64,000 nucleotides of DNA from Ascaris suum (GCA_013433145.1 CM024177.1:2320110-2384109), one strand, 5' to 3'. Shown: positions 36,301-55,269, counted from the stretch's first letter. Notes: a model not told the origin generated them from the sequence alone. A program made the numbers and translations.

Positions 36301-38950
36301 CACTAGAGCAGAAGCTAAAAATGAGCATAAATCGATATAGGTGCCCAATCTCAGATATATCCCACGTTAGAATAAATCAGCGCTAACAAATAACTCCTAT
36401 TTGGAGAGCCGATTTTATGCGAAACGGGATTTGATTTTTTTTTTAATGCGATGTCAATAGCCCGGAAGCAATTGACAGCGTGAAAATCAACTTCTTTGCA
36501 ACGAAAAAAAAAATTTTTTTTTTGAAAAACTCATTCGTTTTAGAGGGACGATATTGATCGGTGTGAAATCATCAAATTTTGCGGAAAATCACAATTTTGA
36601 ACGACAAATTTTTCTTTCAAACGTTATTAGATTTTTTTTTTTATGGTGAATTGGCTATCGGATTTTCGGGAAACAAAAAGCAGTGAGTTTCTAAATGATG
36701 ACAAAATCACAGAAAAAAAAATGCGAAATTTGGATTCTAATTCTGAGAGGAAATTCCCATCCCACTTTCCCTTTCCCCTCCTCTCCACAAATTACTGTTG
36801 CGCTATAAAAATTTCCTCATAAAAATTGCTTTCGACTTAAATTAGCTCTAATCTTAAAACACTTTTTGCTTGTACGATTAAAAGCAGATGCAAAAAAAAG
36901 GAAGTTAGCGCCGATGTATGAGTGACTTATTCCCCTAGGAATAATCATCGTCGAATGCCATAAATCCTCTTGGGAAAACAATGCAGTAAGCTGCCTTCTT
37001 TTAAAGGATTCGAATCGTTGATGGCAAAAAAGTGCACAAGCAATGACAGCAAGTCGATATTCATAAGAAAGTGGCCAAAAAGACGATACTTCATTTGTGA
37101 GCTCGGTTGTATCATTTATGGACTTAGTTGTACATGAAAAAATCGCGCAGAAACTTAACACATTTTCTAATTTCTATTCATGATCACAGTAAATTGAATT
37201 CATTGAAATCATAAGTACCATCGTTACCGTCATCGCTAATTACATAAACAAAATCGCCTATTAATTTGCAAGGCCAACAAAACCTCTCGATTAGGGAAAG
37301 CTTCCGCAGTGGTTCAACCGTATGGCATTAGTAGGGCAAATTGCGGGTAGCAGATGTGCACCTATCAGAAAATGAACATGCAAAAATATTGGCTAATGAA
37401 ATCGTTTAAATCAGAGATATCGTACAATGAATCCACTAAAAAGTCGAACAATCAATTCACTATATTTTATAGCCATTGTAATTATTTATTCTTATTTATT
37501 TATTTTTTTTATTCATATCCTTTAATCCGTTTTATATTTAAATGAATTGAAATTAACTCAACAATTCAATGCACTAGTAAAAATCTCAAATATTACTTCC
37601 TTATTGGACAAGAATTTCTAGTTGAATAAAATAATAATGCATATGGGTTTACGTCTTTAGTTTATGCAATCACTGATTCATCCATCAGAAATTTTCTATT
37701 TCAAACTGGATAGTTGAATCACATGGATAGGTTTTTTTTTTTCATCTTCTCGCTTAGAGATTTTCAAGTTCAACAAATGCATATTTCTGAGCTTTTCATG
37801 TTAATCTATTTTTCCATATGTATTGCAAATCATACGCATAATAATAGTTTTGACCAAATAAAAATCATTTCGAAAGCCATTTCATCCGCTTTTTAGATGA
37901 TTTTGCATCGTCCACTCTAATGCCATTTGAAAATCGGCTGGCTGTAACTACAGTGTTAACGAACAGCTGCTTAAAACGACAAATAAAAGCGATGGCAACA
38001 TTTGTGGCGATAACGTTATATTTACAAATAAGTGAGTGCAGCACATTTAATGATACCTTAAACATCAATAATAACCGCACTTGTAGTGAACAATTGTTGT
38101 GAAATATTCGCTTCAAGGTTGCAATGAACATTCATATAAAGAGATTGTGAATTTATTGCTATCCGCAATCGTGTGATATCTCTTTTACATATTTCGGATC
38201 AACTATTTTCCTCTTCCTCTCTCTAGCAAATCAACAGATTTTCCGATTCGTCACGCTCAATGTATGGGCAATAAGTCCGGTAATGTTGGTTATCCTTCCC
38301 TTTCACTTCCCGATTTTGTGGATAGGCAAGTGGGAATGGGTGTTGATGTAAGAGTTCCCTTTCGGAAAACAAATGCTTCCACTTTGAGCTTAGCATAAAG
38401 GTAGTAAGGTATCCTAACTCCTTCAAACGTATCCCAACTCTGCATAGAATGCGAATAGGGCAAACAATTGTGTACGGAAAATGTGAAGAAAGAAACATTT
38501 TTTTCAAAGCAATATAACGGCTAATGCTGAATGAAGACTTATGTGCGCTTATTGTCTTATATGAATTACTGATGACATCCAATTTGATAAACTATCTATG
38601 TCAGTGAGAAAAAGCTTCAAATTACGCTCGAATTCATAAAGTCGACAACAAATGAGCATAGATGCTAAGCCGATGGATGCAAAAATCGTGATGTGTTAAC
38701 AGAATATTTTTTCAATGGAAGAAAACCTCAAGTTTCCTCTTCAAAAGAGAAAGAGTAAAAGAAGAGAGTCCAGCGATGGAAGAACAGAATGGAGGTGAAT
38801 AATAAGGCAAAAAAGAAAGCAAAGAATGAAAATAAAGCACATAGAGAAGAAAATGGTAGGAATAAAGAACGCAACAATAAGTGAAAAAGAAAACGAGGTT
38901 TTAGAAATGGAGAATGAGAAGACCAGAAAAAAAATTTTTTTTCTTAAACA
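36301..38950. other. no gene recognised
   Basis: AT-rich. Minus-strand frames at 36817-37161 (114 codons) and 38223-38582 (119 codons) and a plus-strand frame at 37920-38102 were inspected; none resembles a known family. Upstream stomatin exons could lie here if the acceptor at 36024 is used. Confidence 0.4.
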
Positions 38951-42590
<3,640 letters not shown>

Positions 42591-42597
42591 TAGCGCG

Positions 42598-42695
42598 ATG
42601 AGGCATCTGATCGAGTCAATATTGATTACAGATAGCATTGTGAGGCATCTGATCGGATCAATACTGATCATAGCTCATATTCCGATCAAATGCTA
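42598..42695. repeat. two-copy direct repeat, about 42 bp, with GATC palindromes
   Basis: TGAGGCATCTGATCG..TCAATA occurs at about 42599 and 42641, each followed by a TGATyA word. CTGATCGGATCAATACTGATC contains overlapping palindromes. The surrounding 42440-42600 is GC-richer than average. Confidence 0.5.
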
Positions 42696-42699
42696 GCGT

Positions 42700-45600
42700 T
42701 GACTAAGTGTCGAAACACTGCAACATTATTACAATTACAGCTTATCCAATTCCTTATCTCATCATGAAAATTGCTTCTTCAATTTCCTTACTATCTATTG
42801 TAACTATAGGCATCAAATCGACTTCAACAGCGCCTCTAAAAGAAACCCCACCCCAGTGAGTATAAAAGCAATGAAGACAGAGCATGAAACCTCATGTAGT
42901 AAGGTGTATCATGGCTATGCACATGTTGTTTATTCATATTCTCATCACATATGCGTCATATTTCACATTTATCTTCCTCGTTATGTGGCTATGATTGATG
43001 ACTTAGTTGTTTGGTTTGCTATAGCCAAACTATTGAGTGACAATGAGTCAACAGTCAGTCCTTGCTTCATTTCTTATAGTAATTGGTTCTTTAATGAGCA
43101 ATAATATCAACTGCTTGAAACGGACGTTTGCAGGGGTAGTTTGACAAAAGAAGAGCATCTAATCAGGTGGAAATGAAGGCAGAAAGGAAGAAGAGGGAGA
43201 AAGAAAAGGAAGGAAGCGTAAACTTTATGACTGCAAACCCGGAAAGGGCTTGTACTAAGGAAGAAAGGTTCATTCGACTGGGTGGTCCATCGATTCGAGC
43301 TGCATGATCGATACTGAATGCGTCTAACAGTGAAGAGAAAGTTTCCATAACCAGTATAAAAAGAAAAAACCTCAAAGGTCAGCTTCCTCTAACATTCTCT
43401 ACACCTCCCTACCATTAGGAAATACCAAGTACGCTTGATGAAAACTACTCTCCACGCTATAGAAAGCATATCAAACAGGCGATGAACACACGCTGTGAGG
43501 TATCCCGCAACATGCTACAGTCTTCCTTATATATTATGCGCTTGTAGTATTCCGCCTTTCACAGAGCTTTTTTACCTCTATAACATTTTATTCTTTCCTA
43601 GCGCATAGAAATGTTTCTTCTGAAACATTTGCTATATATTCACTCATTGAATTGATTTTTATATCGTTAATTGGAAATGGCGTTTACAAGTGTAACGCGT
43701 ACAATTATTATGTCTTTTCGGACAAAATTACTCGCTGACCGTCCTCACTTTTAATGCCATAAACCCCTCTTTAATAAGCCCCATCCTCTTCTTTCGTTCT
43801 CATCACATGACCATATTTATTTCCTTTACGAGGATATGAGGATACTACAGTATATTCTGTGTGTGCTGTGGTGAACGACCGTGTTGCAACTCAATTTTGC
43901 ATAGATCGACTTCGGTGATTATATATTCTTCTCTGCCCCATAATATTTCGCTGTTCCTCTATTTCTGTAGCTGCGTAATTCAAACCGGTTAACCATGGTG
44001 CATGTTCAGTCAGTGATATTGGTGGGTTTTTACCCTACGTGTGTTCAGGTACCCAATTGTTTGAGTAAAACGTCGCCTTGACTAGCGTCGGTTCTTCGCT
44101 GCAATCAGCCAGCAGTAACGGAAACACACTATTCAGGCGGTGTAAAAAGCCCTCTCTGGAATACAAGACTTAATTTCAGCGATATTACTCCCCCTCGATC
44201 CCTCACCCTTTCGCCTTGAAAAAGATCTACGTTCAAGAGCGTTTCAAAGTTCAGGCTGGAAAATTCTACAACACACGCATTATAAAAACTCTTTTGTCGA
44301 CAAAGTAACAATATTCAATCTCTTATATGAATAAGCAAAAGGCGTATGAGGAGGAGGAAAACGTGAAAAATGCAACCTCCCATCCTTAAATAAAAGCCCT
44401 GTCTTCAAAAATGCTTAGAAATAGTAACCCTGAGATCTCATTTAAGCAAATATGCTAGATAATAAGTAATTTATAAGTATGCAATCAAGTAATCATCAAG
44501 AATAATAGCAAGAAAAGTCCCCCTGTAGATTCCAGTCCAATAATGCGAATCATCTTAGTTGTGCAGTTTATATTGTCTCTTTAGTTATGAAGCACTCCTC
44601 ATCATGCAAAGCGGCTATAATGCAAGGACGTCCAAAACAGAGAACAAGTTTAGGTGCCGACTTGTTGCTAACCAAGTCGCATAGTAATAATTACTAAAAT
44701 GCCTTTAGCACTTTTAAAACTGCAGTCGTTGGTGCACTCAGAAGAGTGCAAAAGGTGGAGCGGGAAAGAGGGAGAGAGTGGAGAGATGTGACCTCTTTCA
44801 TTTTTGGCTGAAATAAAAATTTTCGATCCTTAATATAATTTCCCAGAAATCTGTTCTTTTTTTTGGCCAAAAAAGAAAACACAAAACTCATTTTTGCAGT
44901 AATGACTTCACATTCGTTTGTTACAGTTCTCTTTTCTCCGAAAATTTTTGCTACTACTGTTGCCGCTTTCGTCCCCCCTCCCCCCCTTTTCAAAATACAG
45001 GCCGCTAAGACCAACCCCATGCATAGCGTTATGTTGTATGCAAGCCAGCAATCGCATTAACATGATTTAAGGAGGATTTCATGCTGTTTTCAATCTTAGC
45101 AAATAATCAGAACAAAACTTGGGATATCGGAATGACGGGCTTGACCATATGGATAGACTTAGCCATAGAGAGTTTCATAAAAAGTCGAGCTGTCAAAAAG
45201 AAAGACATTGTTCGTACTAGAAGTGACAATCGGATGTATTTATTTCAATACTCATAGCAATACTCGATGAATGTGCTCAGTGCTCAATGAATCAAGAGTT
45301 AGAGCTCTGAATTTCTTCAAAACCACCGATCTATTTAAATCTATGATGTCTTGGTTATATGAGTATGCTTCTAACTGTGTCTTGTGCCAATTGTTAGACG
45401 ATATTCCATCGACTGTAATTTGTTCGCTGATTTTTTTTTTCTGAAATGTTCTCAAGGAAGACGACCGATTCCCCTTTCAAATCCTGTTTAAAGTTAACCA
45501 ACTGCTGGTCGTCGTTAATGTAAGAGTGTAATCTGTGATGGCGCCCATTTACAAATTAAGTAATAAGATTTCGCTTACTCCTGATAAGATGCGTTCTCAA
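42700..45600. other. no gene recognised
   Basis: Mixed-composition DNA. A purine tract followed by GACCTCTTTCATTTTT near 44755-44805 resembles the purine-rich repeat family of 25.5 and 26.2 kb. A short minus-strand frame around 43200-43340 (METFSSLLDAFSIDHAARID and on) is coding-like but unassigned. Confidence 0.35.
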
Positions 45601-45636
45601 TTAAAAAAGTGCACCACCAGTATTGTCTCATCCTCC

Positions 45637-45656
45637 CCCCCCCCCCCCCCCCCCCT
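45637..45656. repeat. C homopolymer of about 20
   Basis: A near-pure run of C within CCTCC..CCTCGTCC. The proline run in overlapping frames comes from this tract. Confidence 0.85.
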
Positions 45657-45767
45657 CGTCCTTACCCTTCTATTCCGTTTCCAAGTGAATTATTCCCCGC
45701 TGCTCAATTCCATCTGCCGGGAACGCGCCGTTGCTACTTCTTTAATGAAGAAGCTCTTAAAACCTGC

Positions 45768-45860
45768 TTCCGAAATTATCGACCAGTAAGCTTGATTTCC
45801 GTGCTGTGTACAGTAACGAAGATCACTGTAAAGGATTCTGTAGAAGTACCTACTCAATAA
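45768..45860 (+). pseudogene. reverse-transcriptase fragment of a non-LTR element
   Basis: The frame reads FRNYRPVSLISVLCTVTKI, which matches the (N)YRPVSLTSV..K..E motif of non-LTR reverse transcriptases (Jockey/CR1/RTE-like wording). Only about 30 residues remain and no FADD box follows. The fragment is distinct in wording from the element at 3645-5520. Confidence 0.4.
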
Positions 45861-46586
45861 CAAGGTAATTACCGCTATCCGCATAGATTTTCTTCGGTCG
45901 ATCGATCATTTCGCATTTAATAACGTCGATGAGTGAGTGATTTAATTAGTGCGCTCATTTAAAGAATGCAAGCTGATATAATAAATGTTGTCTGTGCTAA
46001 AAATTGATTCGACGTTATTAGTCGTAGAAAGATTTTCATCGTAAATTTCATCAATAAAAGCATTTTCCAGCTGATCAGCTGAATTCCTTAGTAAAGCGCA
46101 TTTAATTCTCTAAAGTTCATATTATTTATAAGACAAATTTTTGCAAATTATTTGAAGAAAATTTAAAAATATATCGCCTTTAGCATAATTTTAGTATCGA
46201 TTTCCAAAATAAACATTTACATTTTTGTTTTTAAATTATTTCGAAAAGATCTAGCAAATGATACTTCTGCTATTAAGAATCGAAAAAGTGTGAATCTCCT
46301 TATTTTCCCTACGTATTCTTACGATAAAACAACGGCATAAAATTTAACTTTACATCGTAATGCTTTCAAAAAATCAGTTTAAATTACAAACAACTTTAAC
46401 TTTGAAACGAAAAAAACTCGTTAGTAAGCTTTCTGCAATCGTTGATAACATATTGCCCTATTCCATCAATACAACTTCCCGTATTTGCTTCCGTATCCCC
46501 TCGCTACGTTTGAAAGAAAATTATTTCCGGTTCAATCCCTTATCATTAAGTATAAATATCTGTAATTCTCCTCATCCGTTTTTTTT

Positions 46587-47770
46587 TTAAATTTTACGGT
46601 CCCACTTTGTAAACTGCACGAAATCATCGTCAATGATTCCGGTCTCAATCATTCGATGGCCAATGCGGTTCATCAACTCATTAGGCACAATTTTTTGCCC
46701 GATCCTTCAAAAAGTTTTAGAACTAAGTTTCTCAAGTAAAGCATTGGTTCAAAACTGCATCAACAATCTCAAAGCCATCACTGATGGAAAAATTCAAATA
46801 AGTAAACATTTATATATAATACGAAAGAGCGTTTTAACGAGGTCAATCACCGTAAACAGAAGTACGACACTGTTCGTTCATTAGTGTACAGTTGTGCTGG
46901 TCAGTATACAGCAACGCTGGTTTGTTAGTATTTCTTAGTTTATTTCTTAGCTTAACGTTAGGTATTTTCGGTTCATTTAAACGATATTGCTGGTAAGTCA
47001 TTACATGGTATTATTGGTTCATTAATCAGGGTTGAAAATTCTCTTGGTGTTCGAAGTTTCAGCGTTAGCATCGGTCGAGAACTTTCTATAAGCGGTATAA
47101 TTGCAAGCAGTGTTAAAGAAGTTAGCGTTCTTGGAGCATCATTACCTGTGACTTATGTAAATGACATCTCAAACAGGTTATCGAGCAGGAGCAAACATTC
47201 AATTGGAGGCGTAAAACAGGATCGTTGATTTCGAAATCCATCTATCGGTCACAAAAATCCACAAATTTAGAAAGGATTGCTATTTGATCAAATAAACGGC
47301 AATTTATTGTTGTCATTTTTAAAAATATTAAATAGTGCTGGTGAAAATCCTTCAGACGTGCTCATTTAATTCAAGAGAAAGTGGTATAACTCATGAGTAG
47401 TCTCGAGAATTCCACCACTGCATTAACGCACGATTTGAATTTTGCACAACATTATAATCGAATCGCTTCAACAACAAAGTGCATCGCAAAATTGCTCTTT
47501 GAAAGTGCTACTCAATTCATATACTCAACATTTCGTTTTACTAGTGGCACATTCTCGATGAATTGCAATTCGTCTTTCTCAGCAGCATTCGCTACTAGGG
47601 CCTTTGTTCGTTATCTCTGATCAACAGCAAAGCAAATCCATGCACTTTATGAGGGTACAGAAAAGCGCTACTCAACACCAACACTTTTAGCAATGCGCAT
47701 CAGGTTAATCGCCTTAGAAGCACTCGAAAAAGATGTTGAAGAGCCTGTGACAAGGTTTTAACACGAGGCA
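46587..47770. other. coding-like fragments, unassigned
   Basis: Minus strand 46706-46587 reads KIVPNELMNRIGHRMIETG and on to FTKWDRKI then stop. Plus strand about 46962-47228 is an 88-codon frame without ATG. Plus strand 47393-47620 and its in-frame continuation past one stop to about 47761 reads HALYEGTEKRYSTPTLLAMR and ALEKDVEEPVTRF. The amino-acid make-up is unlike the AT-rich chance frames elsewhere. This could be remains of a transposable element. No family recognised. Confidence 0.2.
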
Positions 47771-48140
47771 TTTCGTAAGTGATTTATAGATGTATCCAAT
47801 CTTGCCTAGCAGTCTTATCTCAAAATTCAAAACCAGAATTGCAGAAGAATCTCTTTTAATTTAGTTCTGTGTCTTATGGTGGCTAAATGATTCGTTAATG
47901 TCAGTTCCAATGTTGTTTTCGAGTACGTTCCAGTAACAAAGAAACCTATACACCTTTGCCACTTTCGACGATTAAATTCATATGACTGTCAACAATACCG
48001 CATTAATAATAATCGTTAATTTGCTGCGGTTTAGCTCTTTTGTTTTATTGTGCAGTCGGTTGCCGTCACGCTACCCAGCGATTTCATCGTACCGTAAAAA
48101 TTGTACGATTTTCGCTCAACAATTATACTTATAGAAGAAT

Positions 48141-48265
48141 AGTATAGTACAGTACCGTACCTAATTTAGATGCGCAAGTAGAGTACAAGTACGACATAAA
48201 GTGATTTTCGAGGGGTGACATAAGTATAGTCCAATATCATATTTTAGCTAAAAGTACAAGCAAAT
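48141..48265 (+). repeat. direct repeat with AGTATAGTACAGTA word, copy 1
   Basis: Shares with 49632-49725, in the same order and orientation, the words TATAGTACAG, TTTAGA, GGG(T/C)GA, TAAGT and AAAAGTACA. Copy 1 is longer by an internal stretch of about 45 bp. Confidence 0.35.
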
Positions 48266-48849
48266 CGTACTACTTTATTTTACTATAGTTGTGCTTTAAA
48301 TGCATTTCAATCTGATTCTGCAAATGGTGCAAATGATCCAAACCAATATTTTACAGATTCAAGTTCGAGCTTTACGCTCTGATATCTCTCTACCACTGAC
48401 TGTTTGAGATGAAGTGTTTATTTGAGAAATTGAGGCTGGATTTCCCATTTTCGATATTCAACAAAATAAATAAATATGGAGTGCCTTACATTCATTAGTT
48501 TATTTTTCTGATGAAGATGAAAGGTTCTTTAGTCTTCGCTCAAAATGGTCACTTTCTTTCTCGTCTTTTTTTAATTTGTATGCCATCACCATCCTTTATA
48601 AGAGATTATTTGATGCTCCATCTTGTTTAGTGAGAATAAATGAAATCTACGTTTAAAGATGGCATTTAATGGAGATCCTACAGAAAATCTCACCCCTTAC
48701 AACTAAGGATGTACGGAAAACAAACTAAAATGTGGCAAATGGAATTTAGACGAACTTTTTATTTCTCTGAACCTATCTTTCTCTTATTAGCATTCTAATG
48801 CGGCAGGCACCGCAACCTTTGTTACGAGTGACCCTCGAACTACACAGCA

Positions 48850-49540
48850 GTAAAGCAGATTGCAAAGCCTATCTCATGCGATATGGAAGTTCCACGAAGT
48901 GACGGGAGGTTATAAGTACCAGAGGTGTGATTTGCGCGAACTAGCAGGCTTGAACACGACAAATACTATGGAACACCAGAGAATGCGTCATGAAGCCGAA
49001 GATGCCGAACATAAAAGCACTCAGCCATCAGAAACAGTTGATAAAGTGGAGTACGCCACTAACGATACTTGAAGAATCATGCAGGAAGTCGGGTAAAAGA
49101 CCTCAACATAGCGCAGATAAAAACGATGCACAAAAGTTCTCCAAAGCTGCTTGCTGGCCGTACCGCATACGTCTCTAAGCATATTCCTGAGCTGCGAGCT
49201 CAGCAAGCATTTCGCCATAGTGAATCCTGACTCCTTTTCCCATATTCCCAAGTAAGCATCTACTCTCTTTTTGAAGGTCCAATAGAAAAGATTAAGGAGC
49301 AGATTGTAGCTGATATGAAAGCATCACTTTTGACATTTGGAGGGAAAGATATATCAAAGAATCATTTCTTGCTGCAATGGTCCATTACGTCGGGATGAAT
49401 CTCTCAAGAATGCATTTCTAAGTTTGAACGAATTAAAAGGACATCACGATGCACAGTTAAACGAATTTATCTTCAAATTCGAGTCAGCGCGGCCATTTAT
49501 CAATAAACATTTATCTACAGCTTTATTCATGTAAATCAGA
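48850..49540 (+). other. degenerate coding-like stretch, unassigned
   Basis: Successive plus-strand segments in changing frames read MHKSSPKLLAGRTAYVSKHI, SLFEGPIEKIKEQIVADMK, then, after a shift near 49375, NAFLSLNELKGHHDAQLNEF and on to HLSTALFM. Each has balanced, coding-like composition and they are collinear, but stops and shifts interrupt them. The stretch lies between the two direct repeats at 48.1 and 49.6 kb, which would fit a decayed mobile element. No domain recognised. Confidence 0.25.
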
Positions 49541-49631
49541 AAACCCAGGTGAAAGGTACGGAAAGAATGTGAATATTGTATTTTTTGAAGCAAAATATTT
49601 CATACGGGGTTGCACCAAATCTGAAAACACA

Positions 49632-49725
49632 AGTACAGTATAGTACAGCCAGTTCAATTTTAGAAGGGCGATGTAAGTGCAGTAGAATATTTGTTTTTTC
49701 TTTTTCGAGAAAAAGTACAGTAGAT
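49632..49725 (+). repeat. direct repeat with AGTACAGTATAGTACAG word, copy 2
   Basis: Partner of 48141-48265, about 1.5 kb downstream. Confidence 0.35.
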
Positions 49726-49735
49726 AGAAGAAATT

Positions 49736-51520
49736 TTGGCATGATGGCATCACTGCTCACTATTCCACATGAGAATTAAATATGCATTATGCCTTCTTTA
49801 TTGAAATAAAGAGTTACTGACTGTCATCAAGCGTAGATGATCTGGGTTAAATTCGGTTTCGGCCTCGGTCGCAACTGGGAACGTTGCTAGATTTAGCCCA
49901 TGATTATGAAGAGATCACTTAAATTGCAGTCCGCCGTAAGCAAAATGTGCATCTTTAACGGGCACCTGGTTTAACTCGTACTCCTACGATCAATAAGATC
50001 TAATGATTTAACCCATATGCGTATAGGTCAGATCAAGCCTCACTCCCCATCATAATCCGGTCTGGGACCGGATTTACCCGGATGCACATAAAAATACAGA
50101 CGAACTACTTGAGTGATTAATTGGTTGCCTTAAATCTAAACTGTAATATTCGCAGGCTCGCCTCTTGAATAAGAAGGCACCGGCAACCCGAAATACACAA
50201 ATAAAAAGAGAAAAAACGTGTATTTTCACATAAAAGAGAAAAAAAAAACGTGTATTTTCAGCAATGTTTTATTTTATGGACATTTTAAAAACAGAGTCTA
50301 GTCAGATAACGTATAATCTGCACTAACATTTAGCAACTATTGATGCAAAATAATAGAAATAAATCTTATGGCGTGAAGTTTCTGCAATTTGCCAATTCTA
50401 TGTCCCTTAACAAGAATAATCTGCCAAGTTTGTGCTTTTAACAGTCTCACATAGAGTCATTTCGCATAATCAGAACAGGAGTGAGGCAGATAAGGGAATG
50501 CAATGTGGGGTTAGCAGTTTCTTGATCCTAAAGAGCTATCGTGGCCTATTGGTGGGATGGCGAAAGCAATGAACCCTCAAAAAAAAAATCAAATAACATC
50601 CTATTATTATAAGTAACGCAACAGCTCTTATGTATATTCGCCTCGTTTAAAAACCAGAAAATTTTCGACAAAGTCGTCATCATAACTTCAAAAGAGTTCT
50701 ATTCAATGTCGCCTCGAGAATCTTTGCCTCTTTCTTGAGATGTTGCATTTCCTTTCTCTCAATCTACTAATCTCATCTCTCTTTCTCTTCGATATCCTTG
50801 TAACATTCGAAGTGGTAAGATCACATTGCATGTTGTCTCTATTTAATTACGCATATCTTCTATCAGCTTGAGATATTCCGGCAAAAAAGATACTAAACAA
50901 CAACTTTTTAAATTTTGCCGTAAATAAAAACCTATTCAACTGATTACAAAAAGAAAATAACAATGTTGCCGAACAAGACTCACTTTTAATTTTTTATTCT
51001 ATAGATGGAAACAGATGACAAAAGATCCGAATAGCTGACGGGGATAGGAAGAAGGCGGTAAGGGGGAGTGGGGAAGAACGGGAGCAGAAACTTTTCAAAT
51101 ATTGCATCACTCACCAAATACCGTGTGTACCGAAAAAGAAAAAAAAAATCCCTAGAGCGATCGAAACTCTCTCCTGAGTCAGGAAAGGGGGACAGGGCGA
51201 GGGGGGTGATATGACAGGAGGAACATTCGAGTCTATGATTAAACTCCTGATGAAGTATCCAATTTTGATTTTCATTCCTGAAATTAAATTTTGAATAGCG
51301 AATAGTTGGGTCTTTCTTGCGGGTATTGTATGCATCCTCAGAGAGTGCTTTAGGATTTCTTACAGAACTGAATTGTAGATCGAAGAGAAGCATTCCTCTA
51401 GCACATTCAAAATCATTATGCTAATTATATGCAAATGCAAATCGTAAATTATTATACGAGAGAAATATTCAAATAATTATTGAAAAAATAATAATTTTTC
51501 TCAATTTTCGGGATACGATC

Positions 51521-51551
<31 letters not shown>

Positions 51552-51828
51552 TAATAGCAACATAATTGCCATTATAAATCAGAGAAGCATCCACTGTGGT
51601 TGAGGGGTATTCACAACTCTATTGACTATACAAGTGAATTATTCCCCAGATCGTTGACCGAAAGAGATTCGAATCGAGGCGAAACATTTCTGAAGTAGAA
51701 ACAAATTCTATAGGACTCATACAAAATATGATTTGGGCCAACTTTGAGAAGTTCAACAATGCACGAAAAAAAACTCAAATTTAAAATGATTTAAAAAAAG
51801 CTAACAGTTTCAAATCTTCTAATTTTAG
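49736..51828. other. no gene recognised; (AAT)n at 51523-51552
   Basis: Contains an (AAT)n run and a G-rich patch near 51060-51210. Minus-strand frames at 50986-51393 cross the G/C-rich patch and look fortuitous. Confidence 0.4.
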
Positions 51829-52444
51829 AATAATTCCATTTGATTTTCTATTCATATTTTATCACGAAAGAGTTAAAAAGGTATTACACCTCGAGCTAAA
51901 ACAAATCGACGACCCCCATCCTCTTTGTATCGTCGTTCATTTGGAAATAATTTCTATGCTTATGTCATATAAAAGATGCTTTACGCATAATGCACTCTTG
52001 CTGAATATTTTAGCAAATATATTTTCCGATTTGGAGGGGTTAACTAGAAAAATGGTCGCTACTGACTGTAGATTATCTATCAACTAATTTCGAGGCGATA
52101 GTTGGAGAGAATTTAAAGTCTTCGATAATTATGCGTACAAAAACTATAGCGGAAATTTACGACGATTGGAAATGTATTTCATCATTAATTGAAAATCCCA
52201 TCATAGACGTCGATTGTCAGGTTATAATATTTGGAAGTCATCTACATGAGTTTGTTTTTATGTAATTCCGCAAGTTTGCATAGCGCAAAACGTACTACGG
52301 CGAACCATTCTCAGTGCATTTGCATATGTGTCCAATTGCCTCTTTAGTTATTTCACGTCAGAAAGCATTGAAGCCATAAGCAAGAAAATTATCAAGCATA
52401 TCCTACCGTGCAAAGACGCGATGGGCGACGATATGCTCGGTTAG
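51829..52444 (+). other. candidate exon(s) of an unidentified gene, two frame changes
   Basis: After the acceptor TCTAATTTTAG, an 85-codon frame (51830-52087) reads from IPFDFLFIFYHERVKKVLHL through PHPLCIVVHLEIISMLMSYK to DLEGLTRKMVATDCRLSIN. The next frame (52044-52265) continues with LSTNFEAIVGENLKSSIIM and IAEIYDDWKCISSLIENPII. A third (52250-52444) reads QNVLRRTILSAFAYVSNCLF and SESIEAISKKIIKHILP. The three overlap end to start and their helical, charged composition is uniform, as if one reading frame were broken by two indels, the same damage seen in the SKP1-like and stomatin exons. The protein looks alpha-helical and repeat-like (HEAT/ARM type is possible), but I cannot name it. Confidence 0.35.
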
Positions 52445-53296
52445 GAGTTTGGCAAAGGAACAGAATACTGACCGATAAAGAAATGTGAGGCAAAAAGAGT
52501 TGCGGGTTGAAATCGGTGCTGATGGAAGGTGAAGTGATAAATTGGGAGCACCACTGAATAGTAGTCTAGCCTAGAAGAGAAACACGACGCAAATATCCGC
52601 GAGTGACCTGTCTTGAAGAGATGGAGTATTCGGGAATGGAAAGCAGCAGAGAAAGGCCAAAGGAAGAAGCCTACAAATTTCTGTGTTCCTCGATATTGAC
52701 TTTGGAGAGAGAGAACATTGTCCTTATAAATATTACGATAATCCACACAACGGAGAGTGTGGCTCAAACTGATTCATTACTCTCAAAATAGGCTCCATAC
52801 GGGCGTATGCATATATACATTTTAATGCTGTTAATAGCATTTGCATATTCCTTGCACTATGCGAAAGTTCACTTTATACGTAAAAAAATTTTTCATTGTG
52901 ACTAAAAAATTTATAAAAATTCAAAAAATATGAAAATCGAAAAAAATATTTGTGCTGCAAAAAAAAAGTTGCAAGAAAATTTTCAAAAAATTATGAAATC
53001 ATATTGCATAAAATGGAAATTCGTTAGGAAAATATCAAGTTTAGTCATTCGTGAAGTAAATGAATGAAGCATTTTATTTAAGGAAGTTCTTTAACCCATT
53101 AATCAAGGTTTCCTTTCACAACCGAGTGGACATATGTTCTACTATAGTGGGAGCAAATTTCGGCGGGCGACCGCTTGTTGAGTCCATCCTTGCTTTGCAG
53201 TTAATATGCGATTACTGGTTTCAACGTATCCGCTGCTAATACCTCATACTGGAATGAAACATATAAATATACAACCGCATTTGATGAAATAGCATA
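52445..53296. other. no gene recognised
   Basis: Overlapping frames on both strands near 52441-52791 lack family resemblance. The rest is A-rich. Confidence 0.4.

Positions 53297-55269
<1,973 letters not shown>

Noticed and set aside
37010..37035. tRNA B-box-like GGATTCGAATC
   Set aside because: No cloverleaf can be drawn around it in either direction.
38223..38582. 119-codon minus-strand frame as an upstream stomatin exon
   Set aside because: It ends in a stop rather than a donor, and its sequence bears no resemblance to stomatin N-termini.
51523..51552. (AAT)n run as a possible regulatory element
   Set aside because: A plain trinucleotide microsatellite with nothing else around it.
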